From: Adenophora triphylla var. japonica
Lineage: Eukaryota; Streptophyta; Magnoliopsida; Asterales; Campanulaceae
Length of the DNA: 64,000 nt
Assembly (NCBI GenBank): GCA_022495995.1
Contig: JAFEMH010002593.1
Span: forward strand, 248,001 to 312,000
Direction of reading: 5' to 3'
Notes under the pieces: generated by a model
Told to the model about the DNA's origin: nothing
The model's input: the letters and a program-made list of their open reading frames with translations, nothing else
Databases searched by the model: none
Part shown: positions 47,481 through 58,605 of the stretch, in pieces
Layout of the letters: each line of letters starts with the position of its first letter
How positions within the stretch are numbered: position 1 is the first letter of the stretch
Position numbers and translations under genes: made by a program

Positions 47481-47596
47481 TCTATAGAATTCGTTTTTTT
47501 AATCGTTGGTTATGGCACCTTACTAGAGCCCTAAAATGCTAATAAATATATCAGATGCTTAATTTATGGAAAGGCTCAATTTGGGGACAAAATCAT

Positions 47597-48415
47597 CTAT
47601 TTTAAGCAAGGATTGGTTGACCTAATAATAACCGTTTTACTCATGCCCTTACTCTTTAATTTATTTACAATTAACCCTCTATATAAATATGATAACATTA
47701 ATAACCTAATTAATAATAATGATTTAATTTTTTTTGGATCCACCTCTTGAGGTTGAGCAGCTTCAGTAACTTTCTTCTTCCCTTTTAGGGCTAGGAGGAG
47801 ATCAGTAAGGGACTCTTCATCAGATTGAGCCTTAGAGGGCACTTCCTTTTTCTTTTCATCCCTTGATCTACAAACCAGTCTGAAGGGAGTCTCATCCTCT
47901 TCTTCTTCCTAATCACCTAATTGGATGGAAGTTGTAGGTTTTCCACCAGGCAGCTTCTGTTGTTTTGCAAGTTGGGCCTCAGACAACTTCCTTGAGCGAT
48001 GGGACATTCTGAGAGGCTTGGGAGGTGAGGCTTTTCTTTTAGTAGCCTTTCCTTTGGCGACAGATGGAAGTGCCTTCCTCTTTTTGAAAATAGGAGAGGT
48101 CACCGTGGGAACAGGGGTGACCAGAGGAGTAGTGGTGACTGGTGTGGGAGCCGGAGATGTTGGAGGAGGAGGTGCTTCAGTCATCGAATGAGGAGATGAT
48201 GGAGGAGTAATAGGGGGCTCCATGGATGTGTCATTGGTTGGAGCAGGAGCCTCCATGGATGGAGCTTCAACAGAAGTGGGATCATCTGGAACTGGAGCAG
48301 GGATAACAGGTGTCATTCGTGGCTCTGATTGTGCCACAATTTCCTCAGGCCTAATCATTGAGATTGGTTGCACATCCAAAATTTCTGGTTGAGGTGAAGG
48401 ACGTGGTGGATTCAT
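47597..48415 (-). pseudogene. Proline-rich accessory ORF relic of an LTR element
   Basis: From 48415 the frame reads MNPPRPSPQPEILDV, a long Pro/Thr/Ala-rich region, then a basic KGKATKRKASPPKPLRMSHR stretch and KLSEAQLAKQQ. A TAG at 47909-47911 is followed in the same frame by an acidic EEEEDE run and SKAQSDEESLTDLLLALKG to about 47700. The layout matches the N-terminal half of the Copia third ORF at 42128; the following domain is absent. No function is assigned. Confidence 0.55.
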
Positions 48416-49049
48416 TCTTCCTGCAAAAGTGAGTAGATAGAGAGAGGCACAAATATGGTGCTGTGCGTGAGAGAGAACAGAGCAAGTGAGAGAAATAAGG
48501 GAGAGATTTAAAGGATGAATTGACGGATGTAACTCACATTTATACTCATAAGTCCCCCCTCCTCTTCAATTAAGGACTCTCACATCAATAGGTGATTGAG
48601 CAATAACAAACCCAACCCCTTGGAATTTGCATGGATATATAACCACCAAAAAATTGAGGGATTAAATTTTAATCAAATTATATCTACCTTCAAGATAACA
48701 ACAGATCCGTTTGACGAATCTTTTTCACATTTACCCCTTTGACAGTTGTCCATCCATTCTCCATGAAGATCTTGGTATAAACCTACCTTTTGATGAAGGA
48801 TATTGTAAACCAAAAACATGTTAAATCAAAGAATAGGTAAGTGGTGAAAATAAACAAGAAAATATTTTTACAAGGCACCCTATATAACCTAAGATGCTAT
48901 ATGTCAAACATGATGCAAAATACAAGTGATGGGAACAACCTCAGTTCAGATGTGGCATAGGATGTAAGTCTTAGGGACACATCTATTTGATTACATGAAA
49001 TTAATGAGCAATAATCCAATCTGCACAACCTCTAGAATGCATCCACCCA
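48416..49049. other. No gene recognised
   Basis: Purine-rich leader-like sequence next to the proline-rich ORF, then AT-rich DNA up to the Pack-MULE target site. Confidence 0.4.
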
Positions 49050-49058
49050 TTTTTTATT

Positions 49059-50245
49059 GTGGATATATAAATGACAATTTAGGGTCTGAAGTTTACGAGG
49101 AGGTACCAGATTGGGTCCTGAAGTCTTAATTTTGTCAATTTAGGGCCCAAAGTTACTACTTTTTATCAATTTGGGGCTTTTTGACGTTTTCCGTCCAAAA
49201 AGCCCGTTAAGTTACCATGTGCGATTCACGTGAGATTCAGTAAGGGAATTTTGGTCATAATTGAAGACCGTCGTCAACCTTAATCGATGCCTGATCCCGC
49301 ATTGCCGGCCGTCATCCCCGATCCTGACACCCTCACCATCCAAACCTTCCACCCTACCCCACTCGCCACCATCCCTGCTTTCCCCGAACAATCCAACGTT
49401 GCCGTTTGCCCTCTCTCACTTCCCGACGAGCTTTTCCACAGCGTCAAATCCGCCTGCGGCAAATCGAAATCCGACTCCGTTCACCTCCATAAGTCCCGAT
49501 GCTGCCCTGTCCTTATAGGTTGGTTATACTCAGCCTACTCCGCCACCGCACTCGGCCGACCGGTTAAAGGAGCGCTGACGAATACGACACCGTATGATCT
49601 GCCACTCCTCCCCGACGATTCCGAGACATGCGTCGATATTTTACAGAAGGAATTGAACAGGAAGGGGATAAAATTAATGAAACCGAATGAGACGTGCCAC
49701 GTTGTTTACTGCTACTGTGGAATTCGATTGCATCCATTGACTTGTTCGGAGGCGTTCTCCGTTACATTGATCGGAGAATTGTCCGGTCATAAGTGTGAAA
49801 AAGTTGGAGAGAGATTGCTTGAGTAAGGTCGGTAATGGCTACGCCGGACTCGGTGGCTGCTCCAAATGCTTGAACACTCTACACCTCGTAAGTTTTCTAT
49901 CATAATTTAAAAATGAAATTCAAATTTATTCCTCAAAATTGATGTGAAATTATGTGAATTTGTAGAAATTTAGGGTTCTTGGAGTTTGCTGGATTGAGAT
50001 TTGGGATTTGGGAAAGTGTTCACTTTAGCTTTCTACAGCAGTGAATGCAAAATGACCAAAATGCCCTCACCGAATCTCACGTGAATCGCACGTGGTAACT
50101 TAACGGGCTTTTTGGACGGAAAATGTCAAAAAGCCCCAAATTGATAAAAAGTAGTAACTTTGGGCCCTAAATTGACAAAATTAAGACTTCAGGCCCCAAT
50201 CTGGTACCTCCTCGTAGACTTCAGGCCCTAAATTGTCATTTGCCC
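49059..50245. mobile_element. Pack-MULE with long terminal inverted repeats
   Basis: Left (about 49059-49260) and right (about 50047-50245) ends are reverse complements over about 190 bp; both contain AAATGACAATTTAGGG, GAGGAGGTACCAGATTGGG and TTTTTGGACGGAAAA-type sequence. A 9-bp duplication TTTTTTATT (49050-49058, 50246-50254) fits Mutator-like insertion. The interior carries host-gene sequence and no transposase, which defines a Pack-MULE. Confidence 0.85.
49287..49887 (+). pseudogene. Captured fragment of an At4g28100-like GPI-anchored protein gene
   Basis: The frame from 49287 carries a SPARK-type region (CCPVLIGWLYSAYSATALGR) and the family-specific LLPDDSETCVDILQKEL, MKPNETCHVVYCYCGIRLHP and AFSVT segments. 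A frameshift falls just after KVGER; the continuation GNGYAGLGGCSKCLNTLH lies in the next frame and ends at a CTC/GTAAGT splice-donor sequence, so the fragment kept an exon border. Intact relatives are secreted, GPI-anchored proteins of unknown function. The N-terminal signal peptide is not visible here. Confidence 0.8.
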
Positions 50246-50261
50246 TTTTTTATTAGTTTTT

Positions 50262-50465
50262 GGGGCAAATTGCAATTTAGGGCCTGAAGTCTATAGGGTC
50301 TTTCTAAAACGGACCCTGAACTTTTTTTTTTGGTCAAAACAGGGCCCCAAATGCAAAATTTACGCCAAATTGGGGTTTTTTGACGGAAACCGTCCAAAAC
50401 CTCAGTTAAGTGCCCACGTGCCTCTCACGTGCAATTTTACCATGGGTATGTTCGTCAAAATTTAC
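50262..50465. mobile_element. Second, related MULE-type terminus
   Basis: GGGGCAAATTGCAATTTAGG and the following GGCCTGAAGTC, TTTTTGACGGAAACCGTCC and CACGTGC blocks parallel the Pack-MULE termini but are clearly diverged. It points into the GRF zinc-finger gene. No matching inverted end was found downstream, so the element may be truncated or very old. Confidence 0.55.
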
Positions 50466-50602
50466 ATGTTAAAAAATGTGAAGCCCTACATACGCTTACA
50501 TCCTAGGCTCAAAAATCAGTTCCTCTTCCCTCCAAACATTAAGTAACAGCCTGTATATATTGCCCCTTGACAGAAATAGAGAAAAAAAATGGGAATTTCA
50601 CA

Positions 50603-50954
50603 ATGAAATCGAATGAGATGTGCAAGTGTGGTAAGATGGCTCAAATCCAAACTTCATGGACCCGGGAAGAAGGTTTCTACAATGTTCAAACAAAGGGGTA
50701 AGTAAATTCAATTTGAGGAGTCCTAATTTTTTCGATTATATCTAAAAAATATTTTTTCTAATAAAATTGAGATCGAAGATTGTGGGTATTTTGCCTGGTA
50801 TGACTCAGAAATTTGCGCAAGATCAAAGAGTATCATACCTGGTTTGATTCGTAAGCGAAATCAAATGGAGGCTGAAATTGCAAGGTTGAAAAGAAGACAT
50901 AAATTGTTGGTGATTTTGTTGATTTGCTCTTGGATTTCATATTTTCTTATGTAA
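50603..50954 (+). CDS. Small GRF-type zinc-finger protein with C-terminal membrane segment
   Basis: Exon 1 (50603-50697) encodes MCKCGKMAQIQTSWTRE and ends at GGG/GTAAGT. Exon 2 (50772-50954) encodes EDCGYFAWYDSEICARSK, the typical end of a plant GRF zinc finger, then IIPGLIRKRN, a short coiled coil and a hydrophobic tail (LLVILLICSWISYFLM). The four zinc ligands are visible (CKC ... CG ... C). GRF fingers bind single-stranded nucleic acid in some proteins; here the function is unknown. The exon phases differ by one base with the splice sites chosen, so either splicing is different or the gene is broken. The adjacent MULE end makes gene capture possible. Confidence 0.55.
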
Positions 50955-51217
50955 TATTGGTAGGTTATGGGTTTAGTGTAATTGGGGCTTGGGGCTGTTG
51001 TAAGTGATTTAGTAGGGTTTATTTTGGACAACTGTGGCCATGATTTATGTTCTTAAGCTAGTGACATAGAAATGAATTGTGATGGTGTTTTGGCTTTTTG
51101 TAATGAACTACTGCCCTCATTTTGGCTATATGTAATGAAGTACTGCCCCAATATTGCTATGAAAAATAGTTGAAATTGTTGTGTTCATCAGTTCAAAAAT
51201 GTTAAAGACCTTGTTTC
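50955..51217. other. 3' flank of the GRF gene, nothing else recognised
   Basis: T-rich, with a small direct repeat (TGTAATGAA-TACTGCCC at about 51100-51145). Possibly 3' untranslated sequence. Confidence 0.35.
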
Positions 51218-51623
51218 AAGTGGGACAAACATTTTGGGACGGAGGGAGTATTTAATGTCTAAAACTGAGCAAGAGCTGAAATAGGGCCGAGGCGGGCGCC
51301 TGATATTGGTCCAGGCGGGCGCATGGCTTCCAGACTATGTGGCCGAGACAATGGGCCTTGAGGCGGCCGCTTGACACTGCTTGAGGCGTGTGCCTCAAGG
51401 TCCGAGACTTCAGACTTGGTTTCTTCAATGCGAGGCGGGCGCATGGAGAAGGATGGGGCGGGCGCCTCAGGCTCAGCAACTTCCTTCGTTGTTTGATTAC
51501 CTCTAGTAACAGCAAGAGCTTCATCCTTAAGAGGGAGTATTTAAAGTCCAAGTGGGACAAACATTTTAGGACAGAGGGAGTATTTAAAATCAAAGTGGGA
51601 CAAACATTTTGGGACGAAGAGAG
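51218..51623. repeat. Stacked right ends of Stowaway-like MITEs
   Basis: The end sequence AAGTGGGACAAACATTTT-GGAC-GGAGGGAGTA occurs at 51218-51248, about 51549-51580 and about 51593-51623, with a stub GAGGGAGTA at 51531-51539. No left end is present. The middle is filled by the GC-rich palindromes. Confidence 0.7.
51289..51471. repeat. Six GC-rich palindromes in three pairs
   Basis: GAGGCGGGCGCCTGA (51289-51303) with CCAGGCGGGCGCATGG (51311-51326); TGAGGCGGCCGCTTGA (about 51359-51374) with TTGAGGCGTGTGCCTCAA (about 51381-51398); GAGGCGGGCGCATGG (51432-51446) with GGGCGGGCGCCTCAG (51455-51470). Pair members start about 22-23 bp apart. Confidence 0.8.
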
Positions 51624-51952
51624 TATAACAAAAGCTTGTTGTGTTTATCAGTTCAAAATTGTTAAATGCAATTATCCAAACATAAGTAATGGAACAAGGT
51701 CCAAGACACAAACTGATTTAACAAAAGCTCATATATTGCTGCATTGCATCAAAAGATGTTCTGTTTACATCTAATGCCAAAAGAGCAGTCAACAACAAGT
51801 ACCATAGACCATACAAGGTCTTTAAAGTTTCAACTACACAAGTCCCATTCAAATTAAAGTGGCAAAACAGAATAATATGTCTAAAAAGGAATCTGATTCT
51901 GTCCAAAAGCACTAGGCCAAAAACTTGGCATACTTCAAATCAACTTTCGAAA

Positions 51953-53033
51953 TCACTTCTTCTTTCCATTTTCCTTTGCACACCATTTTTTTGCTGTCTC
52001 CCTTAGATCCTTCCATGCGACAAACTTTTTTCCACCTCTTTGAATGTAAGGCTGTGAAATGGTTGAGTGTTGAGTGTTGTTGCTGCTTGATCCATGCTCT
52101 CCACTAACCTGAATGCTAGTAAACCTTTTGTCAACATTTCTGACAGCCATTCCAGCAGGTGAAGGTTGAGACAAGCTGAACTGAGTTGGTTGAGATGATA
52201 GAGCAGAAAGAGCAGAAAATGGTGCAGGTTGTGTCATTGGAAGAGCAGGTACACTTTCTTCTTCTTCATCTTCATCATCTACTCCTAAGTTAATCACTCC
52301 TTCAAGATACTTAAGTACCTTGTTAGTTTGCTGAGGTGATCTTGGTGGATATTTCCTTCTAGATTCTGTAGGTGGTGGTGGTGGTGCTGGTGGTGGTGGT
52401 GGTGTAGGCTGACTTAATGGTGGAGGTGGTCCTTCATTTCTTCTTTCTTCTTCTACCTGCACACATCAATTAATGAACAAACAGGTATCAAACTCAGAGG
52501 AAATCAATGCAGTCAAATATAATATCAAAATTAGAAAATAACACTTACAACAACTGGTTGTCTAGATGGACATTTTGCTTTATTGTGTCCTTCAACCCTG
52601 CAGATACTGCATTTGCTCTTCTTTCTTGTACCTTCTTGCACCTATCACCAAAAAAAAATAATGCAGTCAAATATAACATAACACTTGATAGTCCTCTGGT
52701 AGTCAAACACTTTTAAGATTTATGCAGTTGTGAATTTACTTACAGTCGGAGAACATTTTGCTTTGTTGTGGCCAAACACTTTGCACACACTACACTTGAT
52801 AGTCCTCTGGTAGTCACTCTTCCTTAGCCTTTGAGTACCTTGATTTATGAGGTCAATTTCTTCTCCACCTCCTTGTCCTTGTTGTGGCTGTGCCTCAGGC
52901 TGTGGTTGTGCTCCTTCTTCACCTCCTTGACCTTGTTGTAATCCTTGATTTGTCCTCTTCCTTAACTTTTTGGGTCTACCAGGCTGAACTCTTTTGCTTT
53001 TGGGAGGATAAACATGAGGCAACCCAATTTTTT
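51953..53033 (-). pseudogene. MULE transposase C-terminal region with zinc knuckles
   Basis: From 53033 down: VQPGRPKKLRKRTNQG, a Gln/Gly/Glu-rich linker and a knuckle CSVCKVFGHNKAKC (about 52742-52783). After a spliced gap comes a second knuckle CSICRVEGHNKAKC (about 52565-52610), and then a Pro-rich and Ser/Gln-rich tail ending in WCAKENGKKK at 51953. This is the usual C-terminus of plant MuDR-type transposases. The N-terminal and catalytic parts are missing because a CACTA element inserted at 53034. Confidence 0.75.
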
Positions 53034-53051
53034 CACTACAAGAAAGGAGGC

Positions 53052-53380
53052 TATTTACGGCGCTCATTTACGGCGGGTAATACGCGACCGCCGTATATAT
53101 TAGTTATATACGGCGGTGGACACGCGTCCACCGTATATATTATATATATACGGCGGTTGTGCATGCCACCGTATATAACTAATATATACGGCGGTCTAGG
53201 CCGCCGTAAATAAGTAATGTACATACATTTGGCATGTACGTATATGAGATCGAAGTTATATACGGCGGTATATCAGTATCCGCCGTATATAGGTACTTAT
53301 TATCGGCGGTTGACACGCGTCCGCCGTAAATAATACACATTATTTACGGCGGTGTACAATATCCGCCGTAAATGTTATTA
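53052..53380. repeat. CACTA subterminal hairpin array
   Basis: About seven hairpins built from TACGGCGG and CCGCCGTA with different spacers, for example GGTGGACACGCGTCCACC at about 53117-53134 and TACGGCGGT...CCGCCGTA at about 53187-53210. In En/Spm the subterminal repeats bind the TNPA protein; the same role is inferred here. Confidence 0.85.
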
Positions 53381-54775
53381 AATACCGGGAAACCCAAATT
53401 TCCCTATTCATTTTCGAGCTATCTCTGTATCTCAGCAGTCTCTCTTTCTCTCCTCAGCTAGGGCACGAATTTCCGACGCCGGTGACCAAATCAGCAGGTA
53501 AGAATTCGTGTTTACTTTTAATTTTTGGTTTTTGTTGTTCTTGGTATGGTGGATTATTGAAATCGACCTTCTATTTCTCTCTCTCTCTCCTCCAGCCAGT
53601 GAAATTGAGCGTTGATTTCTTCGATCAACAACAATCAGGTATACATTTCTTTCCCCTTTTCTAATTTACTTTTAATTTCTGGGTTTTTTTTTGTTCTTGG
53701 TGTTGTGAGTTGTTGTTGCTGTTACTGTTGTTGTTGTTGGTATTCTTTATTCTTGTTATTATTGTATTGTTGTTGTTGTTGGTATTGTCAGAATCGCACA
53801 TGTTTTCAGATTTGAGAACAAATTTTATATGTATTCTCGTGCTGGTAGTATGTGCATAAGATCTTTGTTTAGGAACATCTCTCCATATATGTTACATTAT
53901 CCGGCTGCATTATCAATAATTATATACCATCATAAGAATATATAATTAGAGGATGATTATTGTTTTTCTCATCTTAATTCCTCAGATTTACTTGGCCTGC
54001 CTTTTCCATATGAAGATGGATATTTGTTTCGTCGTGATATGTTATTGATATCTGCATAAGATCTTTGTTTAGGCACATCTCTCCATTTTTCCACATGATT
54101 TTTAGGAACTAACCCTCGTATCCTTCAGTCTAGGGACTATTCGACATCCTTATTGTTTGCTCTTGTTTGCTTCTTAAACTAAAATAGTAGGAAAATCACA
54201 GCACATTGTTTTAGAATGTGAACTGAATTAGAAAGGGTAGAGAATGGGAGAAAGACTCAGGTGTCTGACGACTTATCCGTACACCTCTGCAAGCATGTCG
54301 TACTTACTTTGAAGAACTGAGAACGACAAACATTCCAACCTAGCTACTAGATAGTTAGATCAGGTGCAAGAGTTAGAGTAAAAGAATGGGCATCCATTCC
54401 TCTCCTAAGATAGTACCCTTCGTAGATTTGCCTAATTGTAGCAAGAATTTGGGGCTCACATTATTTTAAATATAATAACACTTTTCTTATATTACCATCG
54501 CTCTCCTAAGATAGTACCCTTCGTAGACCCTACACAAAAAATAATGTTGCGCACTTCAACCTAGTTCCTAAAAATAGTTCCAAATCTTTTGTCGCATGGG
54601 CCCAAGTTCGACTAATAGGCTAGGCTCCAACAATGTATATTATCTATATCGAGCCAAAAGTTGTACATATTTAGACTATGTTTGTTTATGAGTTTATTTT
54701 TATTCTAAAATTTGTGTCTCTCGGTCTTATATATAGGTTGTATTTTAACGTTAAAAATATCAAGTCAAGTCATAT
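53381..54775 (+). other. 5' untranslated exons and introns of the CACTA transposase gene
   Basis: TCAGCAG/GTAAGA near 53497, a CTCCAG acceptor near 53595 and CAATCAG/GTATAC near 53639 outline short non-coding exons. An acceptor block ending TATATAG/G lies at 54705-54736, 40 bp before the transposase ATG. A short GTTGTTGTT run lies at about 53705-53790. Confidence 0.5.
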
Positions 54776-57700
54776 ATGGACAAAAGTTGGATTGATTTGG
54801 ATAATCGAATTTCAAATGAGTATATGTCTGGGGTTGACAACTTTCTCGATTTTGCATTCTCAAAAAAGTCTGTTGGTGTTAAAGAAATATATTGTCCTTG
54901 TAAAAAATGCGCAAATCGTTACCAAAAAGACCGTGCAATCGTGAAATCACATTGTATTGAAGTGGGATTTCAAAAAGATTACAAGAATTGGATTAGGCAC
55001 GGGGAAGAGTACATTTCGGCATATAAGAATGATAATAATGATAGGACAACTGAAGATGGCATTGAAATTGAATTGGGCGTGCAAGATTGTATGAGGCAAA
55101 TGGTACATGAAGGGATGGGTATGTCGGATAGTAACCAGCCAGGAATTGAAGAAATCGTACAATCAGATGCAGCCACCGCAAAGTTTCTTAGACTTTTGAG
55201 AGATGCTGATCAAGCCTTGTGGGAAGGGTGTGATAAGTTTACAGTACTCTCATTTATTGTAGAACTTATGCACTGGAAGGCTAATTATCGAGTGGCCGAT
55301 AAGGGATTTACTTCTTTATTAAAAATTTTCATTAGGGCATTGCCTCAGTCAGCGAAAGTGCCAAGTTCCTATCGTGAGGCGTACAAGATGACTGCAGATT
55401 TGGGTTTCAGTTATAAAACGTGGGACGCGTGCATTAATCATTGTATGTTGTTTCGAAATGAAACTGAAAAACTTACTAAATGTGAAATTTGTGGAGCCTC
55501 TAGATATAAGCAACAAGAAGAAGGGGGTAGCGGTGAAGGTGCGGAAATAAGTGGCAAGAATAAACTTCCCAAGCAGGTAGCGATGAAGAAAGTATGGTAT
55601 TTTCCCTTAAAGCAAAGGTTGCAAAGGTTGTATTGGTCATCTAAGACCGTGACACTCATGAGATGGCATGCCGAGAAAAGAACAGACTCTCGTGCGTGGA
55701 AGGAATTCGATGAACGTTATCCATTATTTTCAAGTGAAATTCGGAATGTTAGATTGGGATTAGCATCTGACGGATTTAATCCTTTCAGAACAATGACTAT
55801 GTCTCACAGTACTTGGCCGGTTGTGCTTATGCCACACAATCTTCTACCTTGGTTATGCAAGAAATAGCCATATTTCTTCTTGTCGGTGCTTACTCAAGGC
55901 CCAAAAGGGCCGGGCAACAAGATAGATGTGTATCTCCAACCGTTAATTGATGAGTTGAAGGAATTGTGGGAAGATGGTATATCAACTTATGATGCATCAA
56001 GGAACGAGTTGTTTACTTTACGAGCTTCACTATTATGGACAATAAATGACTTTCCTGCATATGCAATATTTTCTGGATGGAGCACTAAAGGTGAATATGC
56101 TTGCCCTTGTTGCAATGTGAGACCTCAAGCACGATGGTTGGATCATGGTGGCAAGTATTGTTATATTGGTCATCGACGCTTCTTGCCTAGGAGTCATGCT
56201 TTTCGTAAGGATAAAAGCTCTTTTGATGGTACTCATGAAGTGAGAGATAAGCCCAAGTTATTGTTTGGAACAAAATTGCTTAAACAAGTTGAAAATATGG
56301 AAACAGAGTATAAAATAGAAGATGTTATTAAAAAGAGGAAAAGAGAAGAGGGTGAGAAGCAACAAGCCAAGTTGGAGAAAAGAAAGGTTCCTAAGTTGTG
56401 TCACAATTGGAAAAAGAGGAGTATCTTCTTTGAGTTGCCATATTGGGCAAATAATCATGTTCGTCATAATCTTGATGTTATGCACATTGAAAAAAATGTG
56501 TGTGATAATGTGCTACATACTTTGTTAGGTACAAGGGGAAATCAAAAGATAATGATAAAGCAAGAAAAGATCTAAAAGAGATGAACATTCGGAAACCATT
56601 GCATCTACAAACGCTTCCATCTGGCAAAGAAATTATGCCTCCGGCTCAGTTCACAATGAGTAAGAAGCATAAAGACACATTCTTAAAAGTTCTAAAGGGA
56701 GTCAAAGTCCTTGATGGCTACTCGTCAAACATATCTCATTGTGTACATCTAGAGGAAAGAGCTATTTGGGGTCTTAAGAGCCATGATAGTCATATTTTGC
56801 TCCAACAACTACTCCCTTTAGTTGTTCGAAAAGCGTTGCCTACTTCTGTTGTAAAAGCCATCATTGAGTTGGCAAATTTCTTTAGGCAATTATCCTCAAA
56901 GGTGAATACACTTGCTGATCTCGAAAAGATACAAGATCGGATGGCTGTCACACTATGCGCTCTCGAGAAAATATTCCCACCAGCTTTCTTTGATGTTATG
57001 GAGCACTTGCCGATGCATTTAGCCGAGGAGGCCTTGCTAGCAGGCCCAATACAATTTCGTTGGATGTATCCGGTAGAGAGGTACATCCATATTAAATTTA
57101 CTTTGAAAAAAGTTAAATTCCTTTTTACATCTGCTTTAGCATAAGTAAATGTTTTTGTAGGTTTCTACTTACATTAAAATTATATGTTCGAAATCGAGCC
57201 CATCTCGAGGCCTCCATAGCTAAGGCAATTGTGGCTGAAGAATGCATGACTTTTTGTACCCAATATTTGGAGACATTGAGACAAAGTCCAATCGTCCTAG
57301 AAGAAATGATGATGAAGGTGATGAGTTAGGCCGCTTTCTAGGAAAAGAAGAGGTAATTACCCTTGATTACATCACACGAGTACAAGCGCATAGATATGTG
57401 CTTTTCAATACTGAAGATGTTGAACAATACCTAGAGTAAGTGATTCCTTACATGAGGCTTACATTCCTTATATCTTTTATATTTTAAATTAATACTTAAT
57501 TCATATTTTCAATCTGCTCAGAATGCATTGTACACATTTGAGGGAGACACTACCTCGTAATCAACGACATCTTATAGAGAAAGAACATAATGATAAATTT
57601 GTTAGCTGGTTTAAGGATTATGTAAGTATGAAACCACTTTCATATAATAGTTTCAATTTATCGTTTTAAATATTTTCTTATTAAATTTTGTTTTTATAAA

Positions 57701-58422
57701 AGGTATGCACGACGAAAGATGTAGTGCCCGAAAGAATTATAAGTCTTGCATTGGGTCCTCATATGGATGCGAGGCGGTATAAGTCTTACATAATAAATGG
57801 TTTTCGATTTCGAGTGAAGGATGTCGATAGACGGAGGAAAACTCAAAATAGTGGAGTCATGCTAAATGTAAGTGTGACAAGTTTTGCAAGCCGAAAGGAT
57901 AATAATCCCATTGTAGGGGATGTTAACTTCTACGGGGAGTTGATTGAAATTCTTGAAATTCGTTATAGCAACTCAATAAGATTTGTATTGTTTAAATGTG
58001 ATTGGGTTGATAACCGGACAAGCAAGATGGAAGATGAGCAAAAATTTACTCTTGTAAACTTCAATCACAAGTTGTATAAGGATAATCGAGTTGGTGATGA
58101 ACCATTCATATTAGCATCTCAAGCTGAGCAAGTTTGGTATGTTAAAGATCCTATAGAAAGTGATTGGAAAGTTGTGATGAGGATTACACCAAGAGATAGT
58201 TTTGACATATATTCAAATGGTGATAAACAAGTTTCAGATTCGATTCCACAATTGGTACCATTTTGCTCACAAAATCTGGATGAAAATGTTGCTAACGAAG
58301 AAGCATCGTGGGTGCGAGAGGGAGTTGATGGGGTCGAGATTGAAACTACTAATATCAATGATGTTGATGTTGATATGACCGATAATGATGATGTTGATAT
58401 GGCCGATAATGATGATGATTAG
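54776..58422 (+). pseudogene. CACTA TNP2-type transposase, one nonsense codon and at least two frameshifts
   Basis: Exon 1 starts MDKSWIDLDNRISNEY and carries the transposase-associated domain (CPCKKCANR, residues about 40-50). The TNP2/Transposase_21 core follows (FRTMTMSHSTWPVVL, FFLSVLTQGPKGPGNKIDVY, GEYACPCCNVRP, HNLDVMHIEKNV), then the DUF4218 region (ISHCVHLEERAIWGL, MEHLPMHLAEEA). Later exons at about 57161-57435, 57522-57621 and 57703-58422 complete DUF4218 and give DUF4216 (GDVNFYGELIEILEIRY, FKCDWVD, SQAEQVWYVKDP) and an acidic Asp-rich tail. Breaks are TAG at 55865-55867, a one-base loss near 56535 and another near 57265. The protein would bind and cut the element ends in the nucleus; this copy cannot. 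Confidence 0.88.
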
Positions 58423-58429
58423 TTTGAGT

Positions 58430-58605
58430 AGTATTTGTTTAGATCTTATTTGCTTACTATTTACTAAGACAATGTTATTACTTATGTTTCATGTTTCAAT
58501 CAAACTTGTTATTTTTGTATGGTTGAATATTAATATTGTTACTTCTATATAATATGTATTTGTTTAGATCTTATTTGCTTACTATTTACTAAGACAATGT
58601 TATTA
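58430..58605. repeat. Direct repeats after TNP2
   Basis: TTTGTTTAGATCTTATTTGC and the following ACTAAGACAATGTTATTACT unit occur twice here and twice again at 60330-60385 and around. The four copies bracket the inserted cassette. Confidence 0.75.
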
